Assembly: GCA_900543605.1 (NCBI GenBank)
Contig: UQSK01000024.1
Coordinates: 1 to 27,173 of the forward strand
DNA: 27,173 bases
Direction of reading: 5' to 3'
Origin: an uncultured Collinsella sp.
Lineage (GTDB): Bacteria > Actinomycetota > Coriobacteriia > Coriobacteriales > Coriobacteriaceae
Shown here: one piece after another, positions 7,511-15,524 of the stretch
How positions within the stretch are numbered: the stretch's first letter is position 1
How the letters are laid out: each line of letters begins with the position of its first letter
Position numbers and translations under genes: made by a program
The notes under the pieces: generated by a model
What the model was told of the DNA's origin: nothing
Database searches by the model: none
The model's input: only the letters and a program-made list of their open reading frames with translations

Positions 7511-8647
7511 ATGCGTCTGCCCATGAATACCTCGCTTGCCACGCTCAAGCCCTCCGGCATCCGCCGAATCAACGCGCTCGCCGCCCAGCATCCGGGATGC
7601 ATTGCGCTTGCGCTCGGCGAGCCTGATTTTTCCACGCCCGACGTGATTAGCGCCGAGGTGACTGCTTCGTTGGACCGCGGCGACACGCACTATCCGCCCA
7701 ACAACGGCCGTCCCGCCCTGCGCGAGGCGCTGTCTGCCTACATGGGGGACGCGGGCCTTACGTTTGCGGCCGACGAGGTCATTCTGACCGACGGTGCGAC
7801 CGAGGCCCTGTCGGCAACATTTATGGCTATGCTCAACCCCGGCGACGAGGTCATTATTCCCACGCCGGCCTTTGGCCTGTACGAGAGCATCGTCGTGGCC
7901 AACCATGCCAAGGCGGTTTTTTTGGATACGGAGCCCGCGCAATTTCAGGTTGACGAGGAAGCGCTTCGCGCCTGTGTGACCCCAGCGACCAAGGCCATCG
8001 TTATCTGCTCGCCCAACAATCCCACGGGCTGCATCCTCGACGCGGCATCGCTCGACGCCGTGGCGCGCGTAGCGGAGCAGGCGGGCATCTACGTAGTCTG
8101 CGACGACGTATACAACCGTCTGGTCTATGTGGATGGCTACGAGCGCTTTGCCCAGCGACACCCGGAGCTGCGCGAGCAGACGGTGGTCATCGAGAGCTTC
8201 TCCAAGCCCTGGGCCATGACTGGCTGGCGCTTGGGCTGGCTCGCAGCCGCAGCCCCCGTCATCGCCGAGATCGCAAAGGCCCATCAATACCTAGTATCGA
8301 GCGCCGTCTCCTTCGAAATGGACGCCGCAGCTCGAGCCCTCACCGTCGACCCCACCCCCATGCTCGGAGTCTACCGAGCCCGCCGCAAACGCGTACTCGC
8401 AGCCTTGGACGCCATGGGCCTCGACGTGGTAGAGCCCGCAGGAGCCTTCTACACCTTCCCGAGCATCAAACAATTCGGCCTAACAAGCGAAGCCTTCTGT
8501 ATCAAAGCCATCAAAGAGGCAAACGTAGCCCTAGTCCCCGGAGACTGCTTCGGAACCGAAGGCCACATCCGCCTAAGCTACTGCGTCTCCGATAAAGATC
8601 TGGACGAAGGCCTAAATCGTCTGTCCAACTTCGTTTCAACCCTGTAG
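7511..8647 (+). CDS. PLP-dependent class I/II aminotransferase
   Basis: A 378-residue fold-type I aminotransferase of the aspartate/aromatic (PatA-like) group. Seen: ALGEPDFSTPDVI near the N-terminus, the DGATEALS cofactor-phosphate loop, SPNNPTG, CDDVYNRLVY, and SFSKPWAMTGWRLGW containing the Schiff-base lysine K232. AAAGGAA sits just before ATG 7511. It moves an amino group between an amino acid and a 2-oxo acid in the cytoplasm; the amino acid cannot be decided. From about 8290 onward codon endings change from mostly G/T/C to A/C (many gaa, aaa, cta, gta, gga), although the protein remains intact and family-like to the end. Confidence 0.92.
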   Translation: MRLPMNTSLATLKPSGIRRINALAAQHPGCIALALGEPDFSTPDVISAEVTASLDRGDTHYPPNNGRPALREALSAYMGDAGLTFAADEVILTDGATEALSATFMAMLNPGDEVIIPTPAFGLYESIVVANHAKAVFLDTEPAQFQVDEEALRACVTPATKAIVICSPNNPTGCILDAASLDAVARVAEQAGIYVVCDDVYNRLVYVDGYERFAQRHPELREQTVVIESFSKPWAMTGWRLGWLAAAAPVIAEIAKAHQYLVSSAVSFEMDAAARALTVDPTPMLGVYRARRKRVLAALDAMGLDVVEPAGAFYTFPSIKQFGLTSEAFCIKAIKEANVALVPGDCFGTEGHIRLSYCVSDKDLDEGLNRLSNFVSTL

Positions 8648-8782
8648 CCCAACGGGACGCAACACATCAGCCCATCGACCCAAGCATTATGAGCGGGGGC
8701 GTCAGCCAACGAAAACCCGGGCTGCCCCAAAGTCACCGCAGGCCGCGCCGCCGAAGGCCGGGCGCAAGGTTTTCGTAGATTC

Positions 8783-8820
8783 CGCACGAGCCGAAGAGCA
8801 CTTAATGTGCTCTTCGTGCG
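8783..8820. repeat. bulged hairpin H1 upstream of valS
   Basis: CGCAC (8783-8787) pairs with GTGCG (8816-8820), and GAAGAGCAC (8793-8801) with GTGCTCTTC (8807-8815), leaving a TTAAT loop and a five-base left bulge. A sister hairpin of the same plan lies after valS at 11634. The remaining 8648-8883 intergenic sequence is C/A-rich without a gene. No T-box consensus (AGGGTGG) is present, so this is not a visible T-box leader. Confidence 0.75.
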
Positions 8821-8883
8821 AGCCAGGACCTGACCGAGCGAAAACCAAGCAGGCGGACACGCCGACGGGCAAGGGAGAGATAT

Positions 8884-11580
8884 ATGGAAGAGATGCCCAA
8901 GAACTACGATCCGTCGACCAACGAGCCGGCGATCCTACAGAAGTGGCTCGACGGCGGCTACTATAAGCGCCGCGAGGGCGTGGGCGACTGCACCGTCACC
9001 ATTCCGCCTCCCAACGTGACCGGCAAGCTCCACATGGGTCACGCCACCGACGACTCCATTCAGGATGCCATCATCCGTATGGCCCGCATGCGCGGCAAGT
9101 CCACGCGCTGGGTGCTGGGCACCGACCACGCCGGTATCGCCACGCAGACCAAGGTCGACAAAAAGCTCAAGAGCGAGGGCATCAGCCGCCTGGAGATCGG
9201 TCGCGACAAGTTTGTAGACGCCTGCTGGGATTGGACCCACGAGTACGGCGGCATCATCGTCGAGCAGATCAAGCGTATGGGCTGCTCCGTCGACTTTGAT
9301 AACGAGCGCTTTACCATGGACGAGGACTACGCCCAGGCCGTGCGCAAGGTCTTCTGCGACTGGTACCACGACGGTCTGATCTATCGCGGCAAGCGCATCG
9401 TCAACTGGTGCCCCAACTGCACCACCGCCATCTCGGACGACGAGGCCGAGTACAAGGACGAGAAGGGTCACCTGTGGCACCTGCGCTATCCGCTGACCGA
9501 GCCGGTCAACGGCCAGGACTACATCGTCGTTGCCACCACGCGCCCCGAGACCATGCTCGGCGACACGGGCGTCGCCGTCTCCCCGAAGGATCCCGAGAAG
9601 GCCGCCTTTGTGGGCAAGACCGTTAAGCTCCCCATCGTCGACCGCGAGATCCCCATCTTTGAGGATTGGCACGTCGACGCCAACTTTGGCTCCGGCTTTG
9701 TTAAGGTCACGCCTGCTCACGACCCCAACGACTACGCCATGGGTCAGGCCCACGACCTGCCGCAGATCAATATCTTCGATGAGCACGCGGTAGTCGTCGA
9801 GGGCTACGGCGAGTTTACCGGCATGAACCGCGACGAGTGCCGCGAGGCCGTCGTCAAGTGGTTTGAGGAGCATGGCCTGCTCGATCACGTCGAGGACCTC
9901 GATCACTCCGTCATGCACTGCTACCGTTGCGACTCCGCGCTGGAGCCGTGGCTGTCCGAGCAGTGGTTCGTGGCCGTCGACAAGCTCAAGGGGCCGGCGC
10001 TGGACGCCGTCAACTCCGGCAAGGTCACCTTCCACCCCGCGCGCTGGACGCAGACCTACACCACCTGGATGGAGAACCTCAAGGACTGGTGCATCAGCCG
10101 CCAGCTGTGGTGGGGCCACCGCATCCCCGTGTTCTACTGCGAGGACTGCGGCTGGGAGGACGCCCTTACCGAGGACACCGACGTGTGCCCCAAGTGCGGC
10201 GGCCATCACGTGTATCAGGACGAGAACGTGCTGGACACCTGGTTCAGCTCGCAGCTGTGGACCTTCGCCACGCAGGGCTGGCCGCAAAAGCCGGAGCTGC
10301 TCGAGGGCCATCATCCCACGACCGCGCTCGTCACCGCACGCGACATCATCGCGCTGTGGGTCGCCCGCATGGTCATGAGTTCGCTGTACTTCCTGGACGA
10401 GGTGCCGTTTAAGGACGTCGTCATCTACCCGACGATCCTGGCCAAGGACGGCAGCCGCATGTCCAAGTCCAAGGGCAACGGCGTTGACCCGATGGACCTC
10501 ATTGGCATGTACGGCGCCGACGCCATGCGTTATAACCTGCTGACGCTGTGCACCAACAATCAGGACGTCAAGTTCGACGCGAACATCGATAAGAAGACCA
10601 AGAAGCTCATCGACAGCCCGCGCACCGAGCAGGCCAAGAGCTTTGTGACCAAGATCTGGAATGCCAGCCGCTTCCTGCTCATGAACATGGAGGGCTACAC
10701 GCCCGGCGAGCCCGTCGTGGAGACGCCGGCCGACGCTTGGATGTTCAGCCGCCTGGCCAAGGCCGTGAAGATGGTCACCGAGGGTATTGAGAACTACACC
10801 TTTGGCGACATGGCCCGCGGCGTGCAGCAGTTCTTCTGGAACGAGGTCTGCGACTGGTACGTCGAGGTCACCAAGGCTCGCCTGAAGGGCGAGGGCCGTC
10901 TACAGGCGCAGCGCAACCTGATCTTTTTGCTCGACACCTCCATTCGCCTGATGCACCCGCTTATGCCGTTTGTCACCGAGGAGATCTGGGACAACATGCC
11001 GGCGAGCGTGCTCGACCTAGACGCCGAGGGCAACGTGAACCGCGCCGAGGCGCTCATGATCGCCAAGTGGCCGGAGCCCGCCGACTACGCCAAGTATGTC
11101 GATGAGCCCGCCGAGCGCGCGTTTGAGCTGTGCCGCACCGTCGTGTCTGCCGCCCGTGCCACGCGTTCGCGTTATCGCTTGAGCCCCAAGGCCGAGCTCG
11201 ACGTGGTCGTGCGCGCCGGTGCCGAGGACATCGAGAAGCTCGAGAGCCTGCGTTCGACCATTGAGCCGCTGGCCAACACCGCTTCGCTGGTCATGGGTAC
11301 CGACGTCGAGAAGCCGGCCGCGAGCATCGCCGTGGTCGACAGCGGCGTTGAGGTCTTTGTGGTGCTCGAGGGCAAGGTTGACCTTTCGGCCGAGAAGGCA
11401 CGCCTGGAGAAGGAGATCGTCGCGGCGCAGAAGGAGCTTGCCGGCTGCGAGAAGACGCTGGCCAACGAGGGCTTTGTTGCTAAGGCTGCGCCCGCGGTGG
11501 TCCAGAAGAAGAGGGACCGTGCAGCTGAGCTCAAGGAGATCCTGGCGGCGCTGACTGCTCAGGTTGCTGACTTCTCGTAG
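8884..11580 (+). CDS. valS: valyl-tRNA synthetase
   Basis: An 898-residue class I synthetase that attaches valine to tRNA-Val. AAGGGAGAG ends about 5 bases before ATG 8884. The signature HMGH is at 50-53, following PPPNVTGKL, and the KMSKS loop appears as RMSKS at 525-529. The CP1 editing domain lies between, with TTRPETMLGDTGVAV. A cysteine set (CEDCGWED, CPKCGG) around residues 420-440 suggests a zinc knuckle in the insertion. The last ~70 residues form the coiled-coil arm typical of ValRS. Length is normal. It stands alone between hairpins H1 and H2. Confidence 0.97.
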   Translation: MEEMPKNYDPSTNEPAILQKWLDGGYYKRREGVGDCTVTIPPPNVTGKLHMGHATDDSIQDAIIRMARMRGKSTRWVLGTDHAGIATQTKVDKKLKSEGISRLEIGRDKFVDACWDWTHEYGGIIVEQIKRMGCSVDFDNERFTMDEDYAQAVRKVFCDWYHDGLIYRGKRIVNWCPNCTTAISDDEAEYKDEKGHLWHLRYPLTEPVNGQDYIVVATTRPETMLGDTGVAVSPKDPEKAAFVGKTVKLPIVDREIPIFEDWHVDANFGSGFVKVTPAHDPNDYAMGQAHDLPQINIFDEHAVVVEGYGEFTGMNRDECREAVVKWFEEHGLLDHVEDLDHSVMHCYRCDSALEPWLSEQWFVAVDKLKGPALDAVNSGKVTFHPARWTQTYTTWMENLKDWCISRQLWWGHRIPVFYCEDCGWEDALTEDTDVCPKCGGHHVYQDENVLDTWFSSQLWTFATQGWPQKPELLEGHHPTTALVTARDIIALWVARMVMSSLYFLDEVPFKDVVIYPTILAKDGSRMSKSKGNGVDPMDLIGMYGADAMRYNLLTLCTNNQDVKFDANIDKKTKKLIDSPRTEQAKSFVTKIWNASRFLLMNMEGYTPGEPVVETPADAWMFSRLAKAVKMVTEGIENYTFGDMARGVQQFFWNEVCDWYVEVTKARLKGEGRLQAQRNLIFLLDTSIRLMHPLMPFVTEEIWDNMPASVLDLDAEGNVNRAEALMIAKWPEPADYAKYVDEPAERAFELCRTVVSAARATRSRYRLSPKAELDVVVRAGAEDIEKLESLRSTIEPLANTASLVMGTDVEKPAASIAVVDSGVEVFVVLEGKVDLSAEKARLEKEIVAAQKELAGCEKTLANEGFVAKAAPAVVQKKRDRAAELKEILAALTAQVADFS

Positions 11581-11633
11581 GTCTTACTGAGGGACGCGGT
11601 TTGGGGCATTGCTCGCTACTGCGGACAGTCCTG

Positions 11634-11670
11634 CGCAAGACGGACAGCACATTGAGTGCTGTCCTTTGCG
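11634..11670. repeat. bulged hairpin H2 downstream of valS
   Basis: CGCAA (11634-11638) pairs with TTGCG (11666-11670) and GGACAGCAC (11642-11650) with GTGCTGTCC (11656-11664), loop ATTGA. The plan matches H1: a five-base outer stem beginning CGCA, a left bulge, a nine-base inner stem ending in AGCAC, and a five-base A/T-rich loop. It may end valS transcripts although no T tract follows. The rest of 11581-11860 has only a small GGCCAC/GTGGCC hairpin (11746-11763) and a T-rich stretch near 11820-11840 after a weak stem. Confidence 0.7.
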
Positions 11671-11860
11671 TGCGGAACTAGTATCGAGCAAAGCGTCGGG
11701 CCGCTCCTAGTGCGGTTACATGGTTGTTTGCATCTGGTGTGTTAGGGCCACTGGGTTGTGGCCTTGATCTCGCTGCAATCGGGTAAAGGCTGATATTGTC
11801 AACGCGAGGGGCTCATTCTTTTTGGTGGGCCTCTTTTTCTGTTATGGGGGACTTTGGGTT

Positions 11861-13204
11861 ATGGCTAAGCGTTCTGGGTCGTATGTCGTTCCTTTCTCGT
11901 TTGATTTGCTTTCGTTTGGTGAGGCTGTGGGGCTTGCTGCTGATACGGGGCGGATTTCTGGGGATGCTGGTCCTTTGCTTGAGACGGTTGTTGATATGCT
12001 CGATGAGCTGGGGCGTCCGGATGAGTATTTTGATTGCATTCAGGTTGCCGGTACCAATGGCAAGACTTCGACTACGCGTTTTTCGGCTGCCATTCTTCGT
12101 GGTGAGGGGCTCAAGACCGCGCTGTATACGTCGCCGCAGCTGGTGCGCTATCCCGAGCGTATGGAGGTCGACGGGCACGTTGTGGGCGACGAGGCCTTTG
12201 CCCGTGGCGTTTCGGCGGCTGTCGAGGCGGGGCGTCGCGTGAATGCGCACCGTGTGGCGGCGGGGGAGCGCGCCTATTCCATCACGCCGTTTGACCTGCT
12301 GACGGCTGCCGCATTGGTGGTGTTTGCCGAGGCTGCGGTGGATGTTGCCGTGCTCGAGGTTGGTATGGGCGGGCGTTGGGACGCCACAAGTGCGACCGAT
12401 CCCGTCGCCATTGCAATCACGGGCATCGGCCTCGATCACACGCGCATTTTGGGCGATACGCTTGAGGCCATTGCGGGGGAGAAGGCTGCGGTTATTAAGC
12501 CTGGGCGTTTGGTTGTTTTGGGCGAGGGTACGCATGAGGCGAGCGTCCAGCGCGTGATGGATGCCCGTTGCCGTGAGTGCGGCGTGGTGCCGCTCGTGGT
12601 GAGCCATACGACGACCAAACTTCCGGCACACGTGGGTGATACGGTGGAGTTTAGCTGCACCACGTCGCGCGCGATCTATACGTCGAGTATGGTCAAGCCG
12701 GCGTATCAGCCGCAGAACGCCGCGTGCGCGATTATGCTGTGCGAGGGGTATCTGGGTCGCGAGCTCGACCACGATGTGCTCGACGCTTCGCTTATGAGCT
12801 GCCCCACGCCGGGTCGCTTTGATGTGCTGGGAACCGATCCGCTCAAGCTGATCGACGCCTGTCATAACCCCCAGAGCTGCGAGAACTTTGTAAGCGCACT
12901 GGACGAGATCGATCCGTGTGTAGAGAATCGCCCAACGTTGCTGTGCGCCGCGCTGGCAGACAAGGACGTGGCGGGCATCGTAGACGTGCTTGTTCCGGCT
13001 TTCCCGCGCGTGGTCGTGACCCAGACCGATTCCGATCGCGCCCTGCCGGCAGAGGAGCTCGCCGCCTTGGTGGACGCTGACAAGCTGGCGGGCGTGTACC
13101 CCAGCGTTTCCGAGGCCCTCGCTGCTTTCGATGCAGCCAACGAGCCCTTTGTGGCAGCAGGCACCATCACCCTAGCCGGCGAAGTAGCCGGTCTGCTGCG
13201 CTAA
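11861..13204 (+). CDS. folC: folylpolyglutamate synthase / dihydrofolate synthase
   Basis: A 447-residue Mur-ligase-family enzyme that adds glutamate to folates and may also make dihydrofolate. The ATP loop AGTNGKTSTT is at about 63-72. The folate-ligase pattern YTSPQLVRYPERM follows, then EVGMGGRWDATSAT, the GLDHTRILG motif, AGEKAAVIKPG and, in the C-terminal domain, IDACHNPQS. ATG 11861 is preceded by a GGGGG run at 11846-11850; a TTG at 11822 is possible but has no site and lies in a T-rich stem. The first third is extremely rich in G/T-ending codons, while the end is A/C-rich. Confidence 0.93.
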   Translation: MAKRSGSYVVPFSFDLLSFGEAVGLAADTGRISGDAGPLLETVVDMLDELGRPDEYFDCIQVAGTNGKTSTTRFSAAILRGEGLKTALYTSPQLVRYPERMEVDGHVVGDEAFARGVSAAVEAGRRVNAHRVAAGERAYSITPFDLLTAAALVVFAEAAVDVAVLEVGMGGRWDATSATDPVAIAITGIGLDHTRILGDTLEAIAGEKAAVIKPGRLVVLGEGTHEASVQRVMDARCRECGVVPLVVSHTTTKLPAHVGDTVEFSCTTSRAIYTSSMVKPAYQPQNAACAIMLCEGYLGRELDHDVLDASLMSCPTPGRFDVLGTDPLKLIDACHNPQSCENFVSALDEIDPCVENRPTLLCAALADKDVAGIVDVLVPAFPRVVVTQTDSDRALPAEELAALVDADKLAGVYPSVSEALAAFDAANEPFVAAGTITLAGEVAGLLR

Positions 13205-13219
13205 CCCATCCCCTCATCA

Positions 13220-13284
13220 GTTGCGGTGAAATACGGACTGTTTTACAAGCCAGAAGCCTCAAACAGTCTGTATATCACCGCAAC
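13220..13284. repeat. 65-base palindromic element, copy P2
   Basis: The 24-base ends (13220-13243 and 13261-13284) pair at 22 of 24 positions, plus one G-T wobble. The outer GTTGCGGTG is shared with P1 and P3, but the inner stem is different (CGGACTGTTT pairing with AAACAGTCTG), keeping complementarity. Total length is again 65. The six bases before it (CATCAG shared with P1, within CCCTCATCAG) are also conserved. Confidence 0.9.
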
Positions 13285-13348
13285 TCAAAAGCAGTCAATT
13301 TGGAACGGGGCTTTTTTAGCTGCCCTGTGCCCCGAGTTGACTCGCTTG

Positions 13349-13506
13349 CCACGAAATGGGGCTATCTACTACGTTTTGGCGACTGCCCTCGACCACACGG
13401 AAAATCGTGAAATCAAAACCGCAGGTAGACGGCTTCCTGGTTTTCAAAAAAGACCCGCATGGTCGACCCATGCGGGTTAAACGTAGTGGATGACCCGTTT
13501 TCGTGG
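13349..13506 (+). repeat. 158-base structured element, copy X1
   Basis: The 28-base ends (13349-13376 and 13479-13506) are complementary at 23 of 28 positions. At offset 42 lies a 45-base core (13391-13435) ending in GCAGGTAGACGGCTT that is 37/45 identical to the core of X2. Inside the core CACG pairs with CGTG around a GAAAAT loop. After the core a perfect 10-base hairpin ACCCGCATGG/CCATGCGGGT occurs. Orientation is given by the core on the + strand. Confidence 0.85.
13446..13477 (-). terminator. intrinsic terminator of the M24 peptidase gene
   Basis: On the - strand a perfect 10-base stem (13453-13462 with 13468-13477) with a five-base loop is followed by CTTTTTTG. It lies inside element X1, about 80 bases after the peptidase stop codon. 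Confidence 0.7.
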
Positions 13507-13520
13507 CGCGACGTAATCGC

Positions 13521-13553
13521 AATGTGACAAAGGGGCTGTCCCTTTGTCACATT
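13521..13553. terminator. perfect 14-base hairpin next to the peptidase stop
   Basis: AATGTGACAAAGGG (13521-13534) pairs perfectly with CCCTTTGTCACATT (13540-13553), loop GCTGT. It begins two bases after the peptidase stop codon on the - strand. No T tract follows, so it may instead be a 3' end protection hairpin or a small repeat. Confidence 0.6.
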
Positions 13554-13555
13554 GG

Positions 13556-14644
13556 CTAGTCTAGGCGTAGCGGATCGTGGGGGTAGGCGTTGAGAATCTC
13601 GACGCCGTTCTCGGTCACCAGGGCTAGGTCCTCGATGCGGACGCCGGTGCGGCTGGGGAGGTAGATACCCGGTTCGATGGAGAATGTCATGCCCGGCTCT
13701 ACGATCTGCTCGTTGACGAGCGAGACGTCGCCCGGCTCGTGGTCCTGCAGGCCGATCGAGTGTCCCAGGCGATGCGTAAAGTACTTGCCGTAGCCCGCGT
13801 CCTCGATTACGTCGCGCGCGGCACGGTCCAGGTCGCACATACGCACGCCTGGTGCGATGAGCGCCTCGGCAGCCTCGTTGGCGCGGCGCACGATATCGTA
13901 GATGCGCGCGGTCTCCTCGTCCGGCTCGCCCCAAAAGAACGTGCGCGTCATGTCCGAGCAGTAGTTGCGATTGCGTCCGCCAATGTCGAATAGCACCACG
14001 TCGCCGCTCTTGAGCGCGGTGTCGTCGGGTTCGTGATGCGGGTCGCCTGCGTTGGCGCCAAAGCTCACGATCGGCGGAAAGCTAAAGCCCTCGCAGCCGT
14101 GCTTGCGATACAGGCCGAGCATCTGGTCGGCAATCTCGCGCTCCGTCACGCCTTCGTGGACGAGCTTAATCGCGTCGGCCATCACGGCGTCGTTAGCGGC
14201 CGAGGACGCGCGCATCAGCTCCTGCTCGGCGGCATCCTTGTAGGTGCGCGCGGCAGTGACAGCAAAGTCACCCAGGAAGAACTCGCTTGCGGCATGGCGC
14301 TCCATGAGGGGCATCAAAAAGCCGGAGCGCATAACGGTGTCGATGCCGAGCGGTTTGGTCAAATCGACCTCGCGCGCGATGGCATTGGCTACGAAGTCGT
14401 TGTCGGTGTGGTAGGCAACGCGGGCATTGTCATACTCGGGCAGCTGATGCAGGGCGTTGACCAAGATCACGGGCTCGCAACCGCGTGCGAGCAGTACACC
14501 GCAAAAACGCTCGAACATATCGGCATAAAAGCCGGTCAGGTAATAGATCGACCACGGGTCGTTTACGAGCAGCTGTGCACCGGGGTGCTGAGCCTCGAGC
14601 GCATCGAGCACGCGCGCCACACGCTGGTCATCGACATGTGCCAT
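13556..14644 (-). CDS. M24 family Xaa-Pro aminopeptidase (PepP/PepQ-like)
   Basis: A 362-residue metallopeptidase that would cut the bond before proline in peptides, in the cytoplasm. CGAAAGGA lies 6 bases before ATG 14644; an ATG at 14683 has no site. The N-terminal creatinase-like domain covers about 1-130. The pita-bread domain has all five metal ligands: D220 and D231 (VLFDIGG, YCSDMTR), H295 (HRLGHSIG), E324 (SIEPGIYL) and E338 (RIEDLALV). The gene stands alone on the - strand, flanked by X1 and P2 on one side and X2 and P3 on the other. Confidence 0.93.
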   Translation of the reverse strand: MAHVDDQRVARVLDALEAQHPGAQLLVNDPWSIYYLTGFYADMFERFCGVLLARGCEPVILVNALHQLPEYDNARVAYHTDNDFVANAIAREVDLTKPLGIDTVMRSGFLMPLMERHAASEFFLGDFAVTAARTYKDAAEQELMRASSAANDAVMADAIKLVHEGVTEREIADQMLGLYRKHGCEGFSFPPIVSFGANAGDPHHEPDDTALKSGDVVLFDIGGRNRNYCSDMTRTFFWGEPDEETARIYDIVRRANEAAEALIAPGVRMCDLDRAARDVIEDAGYGKYFTHRLGHSIGLQDHEPGDVSLVNEQIVEPGMTFSIEPGIYLPSRTGVRIEDLALVTENGVEILNAYPHDPLRLD

Positions 14645-14691
14645 GAAACATCCTTTCGCTAGGGTGCCACCATGGTATCCCAAGCCCGGCA

Positions 14692-14751
14692 GCTAGGGAC
14701 ATTCCTTTTATGCCAGCACTTCGGGACACTTCTTGGCATGGCCAGCCTAGC
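14692..14751. repeat. nested inverted repeats upstream of the peptidase gene
   Basis: GCTAGG (14692-14697) pairs with CCTAGC (14746-14751), and ATGCCA (14710-14715) with TGGCAT (14734-14739). GGGACA followed by TTCCTT/CTTCTT occurs twice. It is 50 bases before the peptidase start and could be its regulatory region. No clean promoter is seen within 14645-14800. Confidence 0.45.
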
Positions 14752-14801
14752 GAGCGTTCGGGCAAAAGTAGTCATAAGAGGCTTGTCCCAAATGGACTGG
14801 T

Positions 14802-14959
14802 TTCAAAACTATGGCGGATTACGGGGCTGGACCTGTAGTGCTTGACCATGTGAAAAATCGCGTAATTAAAACAGCAGGTAGACGGCTTATCAAATATTGA
14901 AAATTGCCGGTATGGATGGGGGTCTCCGAATCGGCCCCGTAATCCGGCATAGTTTTGAA
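14802..14959 (+). repeat. 158-base structured element, copy X2
   Basis: The 26-base ends (14802-14827 and 14934-14959) are complementary at 25 of 26 positions. The 45-base core at 14844-14888 starts at offset 42, exactly as in X1, and ends GCAGGTAGACGGCTT. Arms share only chance-level identity with X1. The core stem here is TGTG/CGCG, all pairs allowed, including one G-C where X1 has A-T. Same orientation as X1. Confidence 0.85.
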
Positions 14960-15003
14960 TTGGTACTAAAGTAGGCACAAGCTAAATACCGATTCCAAGG
15001 ATG

Positions 15004-15068
15004 GTTGCGGTGGAATAGTTCCTGGATGCCGGGGTCTTGGCGGAAATCAGGAACTATTTCACCGCAAT
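15004..15068. repeat. 65-base palindromic element, copy P3
   Basis: The 21-base ends (15004-15024 and 15048-15068) pair at 19 of 21 positions plus a G-T wobble; the left end equals that of P1. The 23-base middle differs from P1 but has a GCC/GGC stem. It sits beyond the end of the glp-like operon. Between it and that operon, CGGGGC/GCCCCG (15090-15111) forms a short hairpin at the DUF1667 stop codon without a T tract. Confidence 0.88.
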
Positions 15069-15113
15069 TGAGGAGGGGCGGGTGGATGGCGGGGCAGCCA
15101 AAAGAGCCCCGTC

Positions 15114-15521
15114 TTAAACTAGTTGGGCTGGTTCGATGTTCATGCTGGCGATAAGGTTGATGTTGGTGTCAAGGAGGTCCTCTAGCACGATGTCGCCCAT
15201 GCGGATGGGGACGTTGACGACTAGGCCTCGGATGAGAGCCATGGCTTGGGCGTGGAGTTCTAGCGGGATGGCTTCGGATGTGCGCACGGGGAGCAGGGCT
15301 TCGTCGCCGCCGGAGACGGCCACGGTCGTCGTGAGCACGCGCATGGGGCAGGTGAGCTCCTGATGCGCGAACTTATCGCCGCGCGGGCAGTTGTTGCCGG
15401 TTACGGAGCGCACTTCTACCACGGCGCCGTCTGCGTCACGCTCTACCTCTACGGTCAGGAGGCATTCGGATGGGCAGGTGGTGCAGTTGAACTGCAGCAT
15501 CTCGGTCGCATTCGTGCTCAT
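15114..15521 (-). CDS. DUF1667 protein of the glycerol-3-phosphate dehydrogenase-like operon
   Basis: A 135-residue protein with a cysteine-rich start: FNCTTCPSEC, then NNCPRGDKFA and TCPMRVLTTTV, which together could bind an iron-sulfur cluster or zinc. This is the DUF1667 family, known to sit beside GlpA-like and FAD/NAD oxidoreductase genes in anaerobes; its exact role is not established. GAGGAGG inside the end of the upstream gene lies 8 bases before ATG 15521, and the two genes are 3 bases apart. Last gene of the operon. Confidence 0.9.
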   Translation of the reverse strand: MSTNATEMLQFNCTTCPSECLLTVEVERDADGAVVEVRSVTGNNCPRGDKFAHQELTCPMRVLTTTVAVSGGDEALLPVRTSEAIPLELHAQAMALIRGLVVNVPIRMGDIVLEDLLDTNINLIASMNIEPAQLV

Positions 15522-15524
15522 GAG

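Larger units (their letters stand above)
13205..13555. other. convergent intergenic region filled with palindromic elements
   Basis: These 350 bases between folC (+) and the M24 peptidase gene (-) hold no gene I can support. They carry, in order, element P2 (13220-13284), element X1 (13349-13506) with an internal - strand terminator, and a perfect hairpin (13521-13553). Confidence 0.7.

Noticed and set aside
8648..8883. T-box leader before valS (and before thrS at 19606-19675)
   Set aside because: No AGGGTGG antiterminator consensus or competing terminator stem was found; the hairpins present are explained otherwise.
8935..10314. Long - strand frame of 459 codons
   Set aside because: Antisense to valS, caused by G/C-rich third positions; no ribosome site and low-complexity composition.
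13316..13522. Two 68-residue - strand frames (13316-13522 and 14772-14978) sharing KPSTC and IF-x-x-V residues
   Set aside because: The similarity is that of the X element core read in the same frame. The base changes alter amino acids instead of falling on third positions, but preserve base pairing, and no ribosome site is present. A structured non-coding element explains it better.
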